Shown in pieces: positions 39,916 through 48,510 of a stretch of 64,000 nucleotides of DNA. This DNA is from AP-15 sp963747735 (GTDB taxonomy: Bacteria > Pseudomonadota > Alphaproteobacteria > ATCC43930 > CGMCC-115725): NCBI GenBank assembly GCA_963747735.1, contig CAVVGE010000008.1, forward strand, positions 259,700-323,699. Reading direction: 5' to 3'. Positions within the stretch are counted from its first letter, which is position 1. Each line of letters starts with the position of its first letter. Below the pieces are notes generated by a model. It saw nothing but the letters and a program-made list of their open reading frames with translations. It ran no database searches and was not told the origin of the DNA. The position numbers and the translations under genes are program-made.

Positions 39916-40643
39916 TGGAACGAACCCAGGTTCTCGAGCTGATGGCCACGCTCAAGCTCTACGGCATGCGCGCGGCCTATGACGAGGTGATGGCGACCGG
40001 CATCAAGCGTCGGCACGAGCCGCCGCGCATCGTCGGCGACCTGCTCGCCGCCGAGATCGCTGAGAAGCAGGCGCGCTCGATCAAGTACCAGCTCACCATT
40101 GCCAAGCTGCCGCTGGCCAAGGATGTCGACGCGTTCGACTTCGCCGGCACCCCGATCAACGAGACGCTGATCCGCGATCTGGCGACCGGCGGCTTCATCG
40201 CCGAGCAGCGCAACGCCGTGCTCATCGGCGGCACCGGCACCGGCAAGAGCCACCTCGCCATTGCTGTTGCGCGCGCCTGCATCCGCGGCGGCGCCAGGGG
40301 CCGCTTCTACACCGTCGTCGACCTCGTCAACCGCCTGGAGAACGAGGCCCGAGCCAATCGGCAGGGACGGCTCGCCGATTACCTGACCCGGCTCGACTTC
40401 GTCGTCCTCGACGAGCTCGGCTATCTCCCCTTCGCCCAAACCGGCGGCCAGCTGCTCTTCCATCTGATCAGCCGCCTCTACGAGCGCACCTCGATCATCG
40501 TCACCACCAATCTCGCCTTCGGCGAATGGCCGAGCGTCTTCGGCGACGCCAAGATGACCACGGCACTCCTCGACCGGCTCACCCATCACTGCGAGATCGT
40601 CGAGACCGGCAACGAAAGCTGGCGCTTCAAAAACCGCGCCTGA
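39915..40643 (+). CDS. istB: IS21 helper ATPase IstB
   Basis: 242 residues from ATG 39915, overlapping the istA stop by one base (TGATG), the usual translational coupling. AAA+ features: AVLIGGTGTGKSHLAIAVAR (Walker A), LDFVVLDELGYLPFAQTGG (Walker B) and IIVTTNLAFGEWPSVFGDAK (sensor 1). IstB selects target DNA and stimulates IstA. Intact, but without a working IstA the element is dead unless complemented. Confidence 0.93.
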   Translation: MERTQVLELMATLKLYGMRAAYDEVMATGIKRRHEPPRIVGDLLAAEIAEKQARSIKYQLTIAKLPLAKDVDAFDFAGTPINETLIRDLATGGFIAEQRNAVLIGGTGTGKSHLAIAVARACIRGGARGRFYTVVDLVNRLENEARANRQGRLADYLTRLDFVVLDELGYLPFAQTGGQLLFHLISRLYERTSIIVTTNLAFGEWPSVFGDAKMTTALLDRLTHHCEIVETGNESWRFKNRA

Positions 40644-40866
40644 CCCCCAGCCAAATCGGGCAAATCCCCCGCCCCGGACCCCACCCCCTGGGGCTTGCCC
40701 AGGTGGGCAAACAGGCACCTCCCACGCGCGCCGCTCCGTCGCTCGTGTAGGCACTGCGCGTCGCGCGCGGGGCCCTCCTATTCGCTACCTGGACAAGCCC
40801 GCGCCGAACCTCAGACGGGTCCCTTTTGGATGCCGATCCCGGGTCCCAATTGCTTGCCGTTTGACA

Positions 40867-42510
40867 GCGTTGTCCGGGAAATCCGCGGCTCGCGGCTCGT
40901 CCTCGGTCGCGAAAGGGGTATCGGGGGCGGCACCGCCGTCATCGCCTTGCGCCGTGTCTGCGTCAGCGGCGATGCCGGGCGGCAGCCATGCCGCGGCGGC
41001 GTCGCGTGCCGCGGGATCGAGACCGATTGCAGTGTTGCTCTCGGGATCGAACGCCGTCTCCAAGGCCGCGGCGAGTGCCGCCTTTTTGTCGCCGGCGTGG
41101 TCCTGCGCCCAGCGGCGGCCGAGGACGGTTTCGGCGACCGCAAGACCGTGCGCCTTCTTCGCCCGCCCCCAGTAATTGGCGGCGGTCGGCCGCCAGAAAT
41201 CGGCAAACGGGATAGCGAGCCGCCGGACCGCACTCTCGATGACCGGATCGGCTCCATCCTCGACGGCGAGCTGCGGCTTCAACGTAGCCGCGATGCACCA
41301 GACGAAAAGGTCCTGCTTGGCTTCACCCGGCAAGCCGGCGAGCGTCGCGAACCCTTCTGCCGGCGGCAGCGAAAGCCAGTCGAGGTCGAGCGCCTTCTCG
41401 CGCGCGGCGAGGAGCCGGCCGGCCGGCGTCTCGGCGAGATCGTTCAGCGAGCTCGCGGGGCGGGTCTCGACAGCCCACAGATCGAGCGGGCAGGAGCCCC
41501 AGCCGCGATCGCGGAGATCGACACACAGCGTATAGAGCGCCAGGTCGAACGCCACCTCGAAATCGCCGGCGAGATGCGCCCGTGCGATCTGCAGCCGGTG
41601 CGCCTTCAGGTCGTCGACCAGGACCTGGCTGAAGCCGCATTCCTTGCGCACCCGTGCTTCGCCGGTGAGCGGGCGAGGAGAGGGGAGGGTCCCGAACGCT
41701 TCGTCGCTCCCTTCCGCTGTCTCCGCGCCGCCATTGTCGGCGGTGGCCGGTGTCGCCGACCGCTCGACGAGGCCCTCGTAGATGCGAAAATCGCCCTCCT
41801 CGCCGATGGTCACGATGCAGCCGGCGCGAGCCCGGTCTTCCTCGGCATAGACCGCCTCGGCTTCTGTCGTCTCGACCAGTTCGTCGTGACGCGCCTGCAG
41901 GTCCTCGGCCTCGCTGACGAGGCCCTCGCTCCAGGCATCTTCGGGGAGCGCTTCGAGTGCCGCCAGACGGTCCTCGATCGCCTGGAGCTCGGCGGCGACC
42001 GCCGGCGGGAATTCGGCAGCTTGCGGGCGTATATGCGCGTATTCGGCGGTGAAGCCGTAAGCGGGGTCGAGCATCGGGCGCGTGGCGTTCGCTGACGCCG
42101 AAGCGGGCGGCAACGGTTTCGGTGTTCTCGCCGGCGTCGATCAGCGCCGCCATCGCGGCGAATTCGTCGGCCGGGTGCATCGCCGCCCGCACCGTGTTTT
42201 CCATCAGCGAGGTTTCGAGCGCGGCATCCGGCTTCTCGACGAGGCACGGCACCTCATAGCCGGCCGGGATCACGCCTTCGGCGGTAAGCTCCTGCAATGC
42301 CTTCAGGCGCCGGCTGCCGGCGGTGACGGCATAGACCCCGTTTCGCTCGGGTGCGGGGCAGACGACGAGGTTCTGCTTCAGCCCGCGGGTCTTGAGGCTC
42401 GCCTTGAGCTCGGCGTCCTCCCCCGCCGAGGGCGGGGTCTTCCTTGCGTTGGCCGGCGACAGGACAAGCCGGTCGAGGGTGATGTTTCGGACAGCAGATG
42501 CCGTTTCCAT
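40867..42510 (-). pseudogene. ParB/RepB-like partition protein, internally deleted and cut by IS21
   Basis: The N-terminus is MRNI-type ParB (ITLDRLVLSPANARKTPPSA, AVTAGSRRLKALQELTAEGV, LMENTVRAAMHPADEFAAMA, VAARFGVSERH). At about 42095-42110 the HTH continuation is missing and the frame changes. The long C-terminal part (PAYGFTAEYAHIRPQAAEFP, ARVRKECGFSQVLVDDLKAH, DPVIESAVRRLAIPFADFWR) continues to 40867, where the IS21 right end interrupts it. Long ParB proteins of this type sit on plasmids and integrative elements, so this is probably a relic of one. Confidence 0.8.
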
Positions 42511-42775
42511 GGAAGAGTCTCCATGGCGGGCGGACGGAGCCTTCTCTCGTCCTGCAAACTCGCCGCAGAGCTCAGCTCGGTCCTTTCCCTTTTCCGGCTA
42601 GCAACCCCGAAAGACCCGTTGCCATGCGGCGCAGGCCTCAGCGTCAGGGATCGCAACCCGGATGGGCGGAGCCGCAGCATGCGGCTTCGGGCGGCAGCCT
42701 AGCAGCCTGTCGGATTGACGATTGGTGTGATCATGATACGGTGGGCACGGCGAGTGGGACCACCGGATATAGCGA

Positions 42776-44141
42776 TGACGACCTATATGCCGTTTGATCG
42801 CGAGCAGCCGTTTCTGCTGCCGCCGGATGTGAAGGATTGGCTGCCGGCGAACGATATCGCGCATTTTATCGTGGCGGCGGTGGAGCGGGTGCGGCTGGCG
42901 GCGTTTCACACCAACGCCCGGCCCAGCGGTAAGCCGCAATACCATCCGCGGCTGATGCTGGCGCTGCTCGTCTACAGCCATGCCAACGGCGTCTTCTCCT
43001 CGCGGCGGATCGAGCGGGCGACGTACCGGGACGTCGGCACCCGTTTTATCGCCGCCAACACGCATCCCGACCACGACACGATCGCCAACTTTCGGCGGAC
43101 CAACAAGCCGGCGTTTGAAGCGGCGTTTTTGCAGGTTCTGCTGCTGGCGCGCGAGATGGGGCTGCTGCGGCTGGGCACGGTGTCGATCGACGGGACCAAG
43201 ATCGATGCCAATGCCTCGAAGATCCGCTCGCTGCGGTACGATCGGGCGCGGGCGCTGCGGGCGAAGCTCGCGGCCGACATCGCCGCGTTGACCGCCAAGG
43301 CCGAGGCGGCCGATGCCGAGGACATCGACCCGCAGGCGCTGCCGGCGGAGATCGCCCGGCGCGAGGCGCTCAAGGCGAAGCTCGACGCTGCCTGCGCGCG
43401 GTTGGAAGCGGAAGCCAAGGCCGAGGCCGAGGCCGAACGCCCGCAATATGAAGCCAGGAAGGCAGCCTGGGAGGCCAAGACCGGGCGCGGCGGCCAGCCG
43501 CCCAAGCCGCCCGATGCAACGCCGCGGCCCGATCGACAGACCAACCCCGGCCTGCGCCGGGGCAGGCTCTGACCGACCCCGATTTACAGCTGATGCGCAA
43601 GTCCAAAGCGCATGAATACCGCCAAGCCTACAACGCTCAGGCGGTGGTCTGCGCCGAGGGGACGCAGCTCATCCTGGCGACCAACATGGCCACCACCCCG
43701 AGCGACCAGCCGACCTTCGCGGCCACGGTCCTGGCGATGCGCGAGACGGTCGGCCTGCCGCAGACAGTGTTGGCCGATGCCGGCTATGCCGGCGGCCCGG
43801 CCGTCGCCGAACTCCAAGCCTGCGGCATCGAGCCCTTGGTGGCGATCGCCCGCACCCAGCCGCACCGGCCTTACGACTTCCGCCCGCCGCCCGAACCCAA
43901 GCCCGAGCGCCGCATCACCGAACCGTGGCGCCTGGCGATGAAGGCCAGGCTGGAGAGCGAAGATGGCAAAGCCCGCTACAAAAAACGCAAACAGACTGTC
44001 GAGCCGGTCTTCGGCATCATCAAGAGCGCGATCGGGTTCACCCGCTTCCACCTGCGCGGCCGGCAAAACGTCGCCACCGAGTGGCTGTTGATCGCCCTCG
44101 CCTACAACTGCCGCAGACTGCATAACCTGCGGCCGGCCTAA
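42776..44141 (+). pseudogene. IS1182 family transposase, frameshifted by insertion
   Basis: ATG 42776: TTYMPFDREQPFLLPPDVKD, ANGVFSSRRIERATYRDVGT, STIDGTKID-type region (LGTVSIDGTKIDANASKIRS) and a long coiled Ala/Glu segment. At 43546-43568 a 23-nt palindrome interrupts RPDRQTN; the second frame continues LTDPDLQLMRKSKAHEYRQA, TVLADAGYAGGPAVAELQAC and TVEPVFGIIKSAIGFTRFHL. Removing 23 nt gives one uninterrupted protein of ~447 residues. Confidence 0.9.
43546..43568 (-). repeat. 23-nt palindromic insertion in IS1182 transposase
   Basis: On the minus strand AGCCTGCCCCGGC, loop GCAG, GCCGGG, flanked by GTCAG and GTTGGTC. It lies antisense to the gene. Removal joins ACC AAC to CTG ACC GAC. Confidence 0.85.
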
Positions 44142-44220
44142 ACTGGGCTGCGCCTGGTAGGTGACCGTGACCGGCGAGCCCGCCGCAGACTGCATAACCT
44201 GCGGCCGGCCTAAACTGGGC
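44110..44220 (+). repeat. 39-bp direct duplication at the IS1182 3' end
   Basis: The unit starting GCCGCAGACTGCATAACC and ending CTAAACTGGGC, which holds the last codons and stop of the transposase, is present at 44110-44148 and 44182-44220, separated by 33 bp. Confidence 0.85.
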
Positions 44221-44388
44221 CAAGCGGGCACATCTCACCCGCCACAACACACCAACCCGACAGGCTGCTAGAGCCCGGTCCCGCAAGGAGACGCCCGAAT
44301 GGCAAGGAAGAGGGGATGGCAGTACATTTGCAACAGGTCACGCGGATCGACGGGTCACTCCGCCTCGTGTGCGGGCCGATGCGCCCGA

Positions 44389-45052
44389 TCAGGCGGCGCA
44401 GATGGCTGCGGATCTCCTTGCCCGCGGGCGTCTTGCCGGGACGCAGGCTGACCGCGACCGGGCGGTGTCGTAGACGTGGATCGGCAGGAAGCAGCGTTCA
44501 TCCCTCGGGTCAGGCCCGAGGGCAGGCTCAATGCGCGTTGAACAGCGAGAGCTGCTGATCGCCGTGAACCACATCTACCGTGTCGTCGATGTCGAGGGTC
44601 ACGGCTTCCGGCGGCACGGCATAGCTCGCACAGCAGAGATCAACCAGCACGCCCATCAGCCGGATCAGCTCACGCAGGCTCGGCGCATTCTCCCAGCGCG
44701 ACACCGTCGGCTGGGAGCACAAATCCCGGCCGCTGTCGGGAAGCCGGTCGCAGGCCAGCTTGAACGCCGGATCGCTGCGCAGCCGATCGAGATCGTCGGC
44801 ATCCTCAAAGCCGCAGACGATCGCCAGGACGCCGCCGCGCAGGATGTCCGGCAGGCGGTGGACGACGCGCTCGGGATCGCGCCGGTCGGCGATCTTGGCC
44901 GCCAGCTTTGTGCAAATCCCGAGGCGGCGCTCGGCGGCGGCCAACAGCATGACGCCGCCATCGGAGCTGAACCGGCCGCCATCGAAGGCGGCGGTCACCT
45001 TTTTGCGGGCAACGGCTGGAAACGAGAACGGTAGCAGCGTATCGTCGGTCAT
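44389..45052 (-). pseudogene. IS1380 transposase fragment
   Basis: MTDDTLLPFSFPAVARKKVT, FDGGRFSSDGGVMLLAAAER, CSQPTVSRWENAPSLRELIR and AVTLDIDDTVDVVHGDQQLS then LFNAH. A 28-nt palindrome at 44502-44529 creates a stop; after it DERCFLPIHVYDTA-like codons resume in another frame before the gene is truncated. Removing the insertion restores CAT TAT GAA CGC. Confidence 0.85.
44502..44529 (-). repeat. 28-nt palindromic insertion in IS1380 copy 2
   Basis: GAGCCTG then CCCTCGGG, loop CCTGA, CCCGAGGG on the minus strand. It is at the same codon as the insertion at 25702-25729 and differs only in the loop. Confidence 0.75.
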
Positions 45053-45173
45053 GGCAGGTGTGGCAGCCTCGACCCCGTGAATAGATGGTTTTCACACCAT
45101 TCTCTACAATATATTAAGTTCTTAGACCACACCCACCAACCACCCGGCGAATAAAGTGGGTTAGGAACAGCAC

Positions 45174-45425
45174 ATGTCCGTGAAAATCGAGCTGCCTCCC
45201 GAGATTGAGGCCAACCTTGCCGCGGAGGCCGCGTCGCAAGGGATCCCGTTGCCCGAATACTTGCGGCGCCTGCTTGAGGAGAAGACGGCCACCAGCAGGG
45301 GGAATCCGCTGTCGCCGGAGGAGCGCGCGAATTTCTGGCGCGACACAGCGGGCGGCCTAAGGGAGACGAAACTGCTCTCCGACGAAGCGATCAGCCGGAA
45401 GACAATCTACTCCGGACGCGGCTAG
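45174..45425 (+). CDS. Antitoxin-like protein of a VapBC-type pair
   Basis: 83 residues starting MSVKIELPPEIEANLAAEAA, then SQGIPLPEYLRRLLEEK: a short strand and helix-helix pattern like ribbon-helix-helix antitoxins, followed by a C-terminal region (NPLSPEERANFWRDTAGGLR) that could wrap the toxin. It ends 3 bp before the PIN gene, the normal toxin-antitoxin order. DNA-binding autoregulation is inferred. Confidence 0.75.
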   Translation: MSVKIELPPEIEANLAAEAASQGIPLPEYLRRLLEEKTATSRGNPLSPEERANFWRDTAGGLRETKLLSDEAISRKTIYSGRG

Positions 45426-45428
45426 GGC

Positions 45429-45869
45429 GTGAGCATCCTCGTCGACACCAACGTGTTGCTGCGGCGGACCCAGCCCAGCCATCCCCAGTATGGCGTCGCG
45501 GTCGAAAGCGTGAGGCGGCTGCTCGCGGGCGGCGAGCCAGTCTATTACACGCTGCAGAATATCGCCGAATTCTGGAACGTCCTCACCCGCCCCGTGGCGA
45601 GCAACGGCATGGGCGTCTCTACGGCAACGGCGCTCGTCGAGGTGGAGAAGATCGAGCGCGCCATGGAGCTGCTGCCGGACAGCCCGGCCATGTACGCCGA
45701 GTGGAAGCGCTTGGTGGTGCAGCACCGCGTGCAAGGCGTGAAGGTCCATGATGCCCGCCTGGTCGCCGCGATGAAAGTGCACCGCGTGCGGCGGCTCCTG
45801 ACCTTTGACGCGGGCGACTTCGCCCGCTACGGGATCGGGGTGCTAACGCCGGGTTCCGTGCTCTTGTAG
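45429..45869 (+). CDS. vapC: PIN-domain ribonuclease toxin (VapC-like)
   Basis: 146 residues from GTG 45429. PIN acidic residues are visible: SILVDTNVLLRRT (first Asp), TLQNIAEFWNVLTRP (Glu), GVKVHDARLVAAMKVH (Asp) and LLTFDAGDFARYGI (Asp). PIN toxins cut tRNA or rRNA. It lies 78 bp upstream of cas3 in the same direction, so it may stabilise the CRISPR block, but it is not a cas gene. Confidence 0.88.
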   Translation: MSILVDTNVLLRRTQPSHPQYGVAVESVRRLLAGGEPVYYTLQNIAEFWNVLTRPVASNGMGVSTATALVEVEKIERAMELLPDSPAMYAEWKRLVVQHRVQGVKVHDARLVAAMKVHRVRRLLTFDAGDFARYGIGVLTPGSVLL

Positions 45870-45947
45870 GCCGGTCGTCCGGCCTGCGATATCTGGACCA
45901 GCGGTAACACTGGAACGGGCAGGACTCTGTTTTCCCACGCACAGAAA

Positions 45948-48275
45948 ATGCTCCTCATAGATTCTTCTGAAACAGGCACGCCGGTTTCGACGATCTTCGC
46001 GCACTCGCTGCCAGACCGACCGATCGAGGATTGGGAGCCGCTGTCGCATCACCTCGCCGCCGTCGGCAATCGCGCGGCGGAATTCGCGGAGGCATTCGGC
46101 TGGGAAGAAGCCGCCCGGGTCGCCGGCCGGCTGCACGACATCGGCAAATGCTCCGCCGCCTTTCAGGCCTACATCCGCCGCGCACGGCAGGGTGACGAGC
46201 GCACCCGTGGTCCGGATCATTCGACAGCGGGCGCCCGCGCCGCCGTAGAATCTTATGGGCGGCTCGGCCTCGGCCGCATGCTCGCCTTCGCGATTGCCGG
46301 TCATCACAGCGGCCTGGCCGATTTCGGCGATCTCGAACGCCGGCTAGAGCCCGAGCACGCAATCGAGCCATATCCGGGATGGCATGCCCATGCCGGCGCC
46401 GCGCCGCCGCTTGCTTCCCTGCGCAACACAAGACCATTTTTGAGAAGCAGCGATAAAGGGTTCGAGCAGGCGTTCCTGACGCGGATGCTGTTCTCCTGCC
46501 TGGTCGACGCCGACTTTCTCGAAACCGAGCGCTTTTACGCGGAGGCGAAGGGCGCGCCCGTCGAGCGGGGCGGCCATCTCGGTCTCGACACCCTTCGCGA
46601 GAGCTTGCGTGCCTCCATGGCCCGATTGCGTGCCGAGGCCGCCTCGACCCCGCTCAACGCGCTGCGGGCGGAGGTTCTAGAGAGGGCTGTCGAGCGCGCC
46701 CTTTTATCGCCTGGCCTGTTCACGCTGACCGTGCCGACCGGGGGCGGCAAGACCCTGGCGTCGCTGTCCTTCGCGCTGGAGCACGCGGTTCGACACGGGC
46801 TGCGGCGGGTGGTTTACGTGATCCCCTTTACCTCGATCATCGAGCAGACCGCCGAAGTGTTCAGACAGGCGCTGAACACCAGCGAAAATGTTCTGGAGCA
46901 CCACGCCAGCTTTGACTGGGAGGGCGCGGCCGAGACGCGGCGGGATGATGGCGAGGGGCCCGACGGCTTGGCAAAATTGCGCCGGGCGGCGGAGAACTGG
47001 GACGTGCCGATCGTCGTCACCACCGCGGTGCAGTTTTTCGAGAGCCTGTTCGCCGCGCGCCCCTCGCGGTGCCGCAAGCTGCACAACCTGGCCGGCAGCG
47101 TAATCGTGCTCGATGAGGCGCAGACCCTTCCGATCCCGCTGCTGCGACCGTGCATGGCGGCGCTCCAGGAGCTCACTGCCAACTACAACGCCAGCGCCGT
47201 GCTGTGCACCGCGACGCAACCGGCCTTGCGGCAGCAGGATGGGTTCACGAACGGCTTTTCGATCGACGACACGCGCGAGCTGGCGCCCAAACCGAAAGAC
47301 CTGTACGCGCGCCTGAAGCGGGTAAAAGTCGAGCATCTGACCGACCCCGTCACCGACGAGACAATCGCGGCGCGCTTCGCCGAACAGCCGCAGATGCTGT
47401 GCATCGTCAACAGTCGCGCCCATGCCCGCGGGCTGTTCGAGACGATCCGCGAGCTGCCTGGCGCCGCCCACCTGACGACGCTGATGTGCCCGCGCCACCG
47501 GCGCATTGAATTGGCGAAACTGCGCGAGCGGCTGAAAAAAGGCGAGCCGGTGCGGTTGGTCTCTACGTCGCTGATCGAAGCCGGCGTGGACATCGATTTT
47601 CCCGAGGTGTGGCGCGCGGCGACCGGGCTGGATTCGATCGCCCAGGCCGTCGGCCGCTGCAACCGCGAAGGCCGGCCGGCGCTCGGCCGCACCGTGGTGT
47701 TCGAGCCCGCCGAAGCCAAGCCGCCGAAAGAGCTGACGGCCTTCTGGCAGGCGGCCCGTCCGGTGCTGCGCCGTTATGACGATCCGCTGACGCTCGATGC
47801 GGTAAGGGATTATTTTCGTGAGCTCTACTGGCAGAAGGGTGAAATGGCGTTTGACACGGTCCCCATCGACGGCCGTCCGGGCATTCTGCCCGCCATCGCC
47901 GGGCGGGCGCCGGACGCCAGTTTTCCGTTCGCGAGCATCGCCGCCGCATTTCGAATGATTGACGACATCATGGAGCCGGTCGTGGTCCCTTGGCGCTCCG
48001 GCGCCGACGACCATGATGCCGAGACGGTGCTGAGCCGGATCGCCGCGAGGGATCGCCCGCTCGCCCGCGACCTGCGCCAGCTGCAGCAATACACGGTCCC
48101 GATACCGCCAAGAGCGCGCGACGCGTGGCTCGCCGTCGGCGTGCTGCGGCCGGTCCATCCTGCACTCGGCGACGCCCTGCTGCAGTTCGCGGACCTCGCG
48201 CATTACGACCTACTGACCGGCGTGCGCCTGGATGACCCGCTGCTACGTTCAGCGGAATTGAATGTCAGCTCCTGA
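45948..48275 (+). CDS. cas3: CRISPR-associated helicase/nuclease Cas3 (type I-C)
   Basis: 775 residues. The N-terminal HD nuclease has VAGRLHDIGKCSAAFQAYIR and FAIAGHHSGLADFG (HD and HH metal ligands). The SF2 helicase follows: LTVPTGGGKTLASLSFALEH (Walker A near residue 265), SVIVLDEAQTLPIPLLRPCM (DEAQ near 389), VLCTATQPALRQ (motif III) and LIEAGVDIDFPEVWRAATGL, SIAQAVGRCNREGRPA (motifs V/VI). It degrades DNA marked by Cascade. The stop at 48273-48275 is the first three bases of a 57-bp tandem repeat. No frame breaks. Confidence 0.97.
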   Translation: MLLIDSSETGTPVSTIFAHSLPDRPIEDWEPLSHHLAAVGNRAAEFAEAFGWEEAARVAGRLHDIGKCSAAFQAYIRRARQGDERTRGPDHSTAGARAAVESYGRLGLGRMLAFAIAGHHSGLADFGDLERRLEPEHAIEPYPGWHAHAGAAPPLASLRNTRPFLRSSDKGFEQAFLTRMLFSCLVDADFLETERFYAEAKGAPVERGGHLGLDTLRESLRASMARLRAEAASTPLNALRAEVLERAVERALLSPGLFTLTVPTGGGKTLASLSFALEHAVRHGLRRVVYVIPFTSIIEQTAEVFRQALNTSENVLEHHASFDWEGAAETRRDDGEGPDGLAKLRRAAENWDVPIVVTTAVQFFESLFAARPSRCRKLHNLAGSVIVLDEAQTLPIPLLRPCMAALQELTANYNASAVLCTATQPALRQQDGFTNGFSIDDTRELAPKPKDLYARLKRVKVEHLTDPVTDETIAARFAEQPQMLCIVNSRAHARGLFETIRELPGAAHLTTLMCPRHRRIELAKLRERLKKGEPVRLVSTSLIEAGVDIDFPEVWRAATGLDSIAQAVGRCNREGRPALGRTVVFEPAEAKPPKELTAFWQAARPVLRRYDDPLTLDAVRDYFRELYWQKGEMAFDTVPIDGRPGILPAIAGRAPDASFPFASIAAAFRMIDDIMEPVVVPWRSGADDHDAETVLSRIAARDRPLARDLRQLQQYTVPIPPRARDAWLAVGVLRPVHPALGDALLQFADLAHYDLLTGVRLDDPLLRSAELNVSS

Positions 48276-48386
48276 CATCATTGACCCCATGCAACTCACC
48301 TGCCGTTCATTGCAATGTGGGGTCTTGCCTGACATCATTGACCCCATGCAACTCACCTGCCGTTCATTGCAATGTGTGGTCTTGAC
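48273..48386 (+). repeat. 57-bp tandem duplication after cas3
   Basis: Unit 1 (48273-48329) and unit 2 (48330-48386) are identical except for two bases. Each contains TTC then ATTGCAATGTG (48306-48319 and 48363-48376), the sites matched by the pseudo-spacer downstream. Unit 2 runs into the -35 box of the predicted promoter. Confidence 0.9.
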
Positions 48387-48410
48387 GGAGGCTCAAGTGG
48401 CCCGTATTGT
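48382..48410 (+). promoter_or_regulatory. Predicted sigma70 promoter in the cas3-cas5 gap
   Basis: TTGACG (48382-48387), 17-nt spacer, TATTGT (48405-48410): 5/6 and 4/6 consensus matches with optimal spacing. The TTC-flanked site starting at 48366 overlaps the -35 box. The predicted transcript starts near 48417 and would cover the mini-ORF and the degenerate repeat. Confidence 0.5.
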
Positions 48411-48431
48411 CGCGCCAGATCGGGGGTGCGC

Positions 48432-48509
48432 ATGCGGCGGTGGCGAGGTTTACGGATACGGCTCACGATCGGTAAGCTGGAAATCTCCCTCACGATCGAG
48501 CCTCCATAA
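48432..48509 (+). CDS. Putative CreT-like mini-ORF, 25 codons
   Basis: ATG at 48432 with GGGGG 5 nt upstream; codes for MRRWRGLRIRLTIGKLEISL then TIEPP and TAA at 48507-48509, directly before the degenerate repeat. The first ten codons include five Arg codons plus TTA and ATA, rare-type codons in a high-GC genome. CreT toxins of known CreTA modules are mini-ORFs that trap scarce tRNAs, so the position and content fit, but no toxicity can be shown from sequence. It could simply be a chance frame. Confidence 0.3.
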   Translation: MRRWRGLRIRLTIGKLEISLTIEPP

Positions 48510-48510
48510 A

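Larger units (their letters stand above)
38278..40866 (+). mobile_element. IS21-family element
   Basis: The left end begins TGTAAATCGGCATGG (38278) with an inner repeat TGATCGGCATCCAATCGGG. The right end is the mirror, TTTTGGATGCCGATCCCGGG to TGCTTGCCGTTTGACA (40866). It carries istA (broken by a 23-nt insertion) and istB. The left flank is an IS1595 gene and the right flank a parB gene, with no visible target duplication, so recombination between elements is likely. Confidence 0.85.
42699..44271 (+). mobile_element. IS1182-family element
   Basis: Ends CTAGCAGCCTGTCGG (42699-42713) and CCGACAGGCTGCTAG (44257-44271) are perfect inverted repeats; the outer CTAG may be the target duplication. 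Between the transposase stop and the right end a 39-bp unit occurs twice (44110-44148, 44182-44220). Confidence 0.9.
44340..45085 (-). mobile_element. IS1380-family remnant (copy 2)
   Basis: Contains the 5' terminal region (CCATCTATTCACGGGG-like near 45080) and about half of an IS1380 transposase on the minus strand. The 3' half and right end are absent; it breaks off near 44340-44370. About the same type as copy 1 but clearly diverged. Confidence 0.75.
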
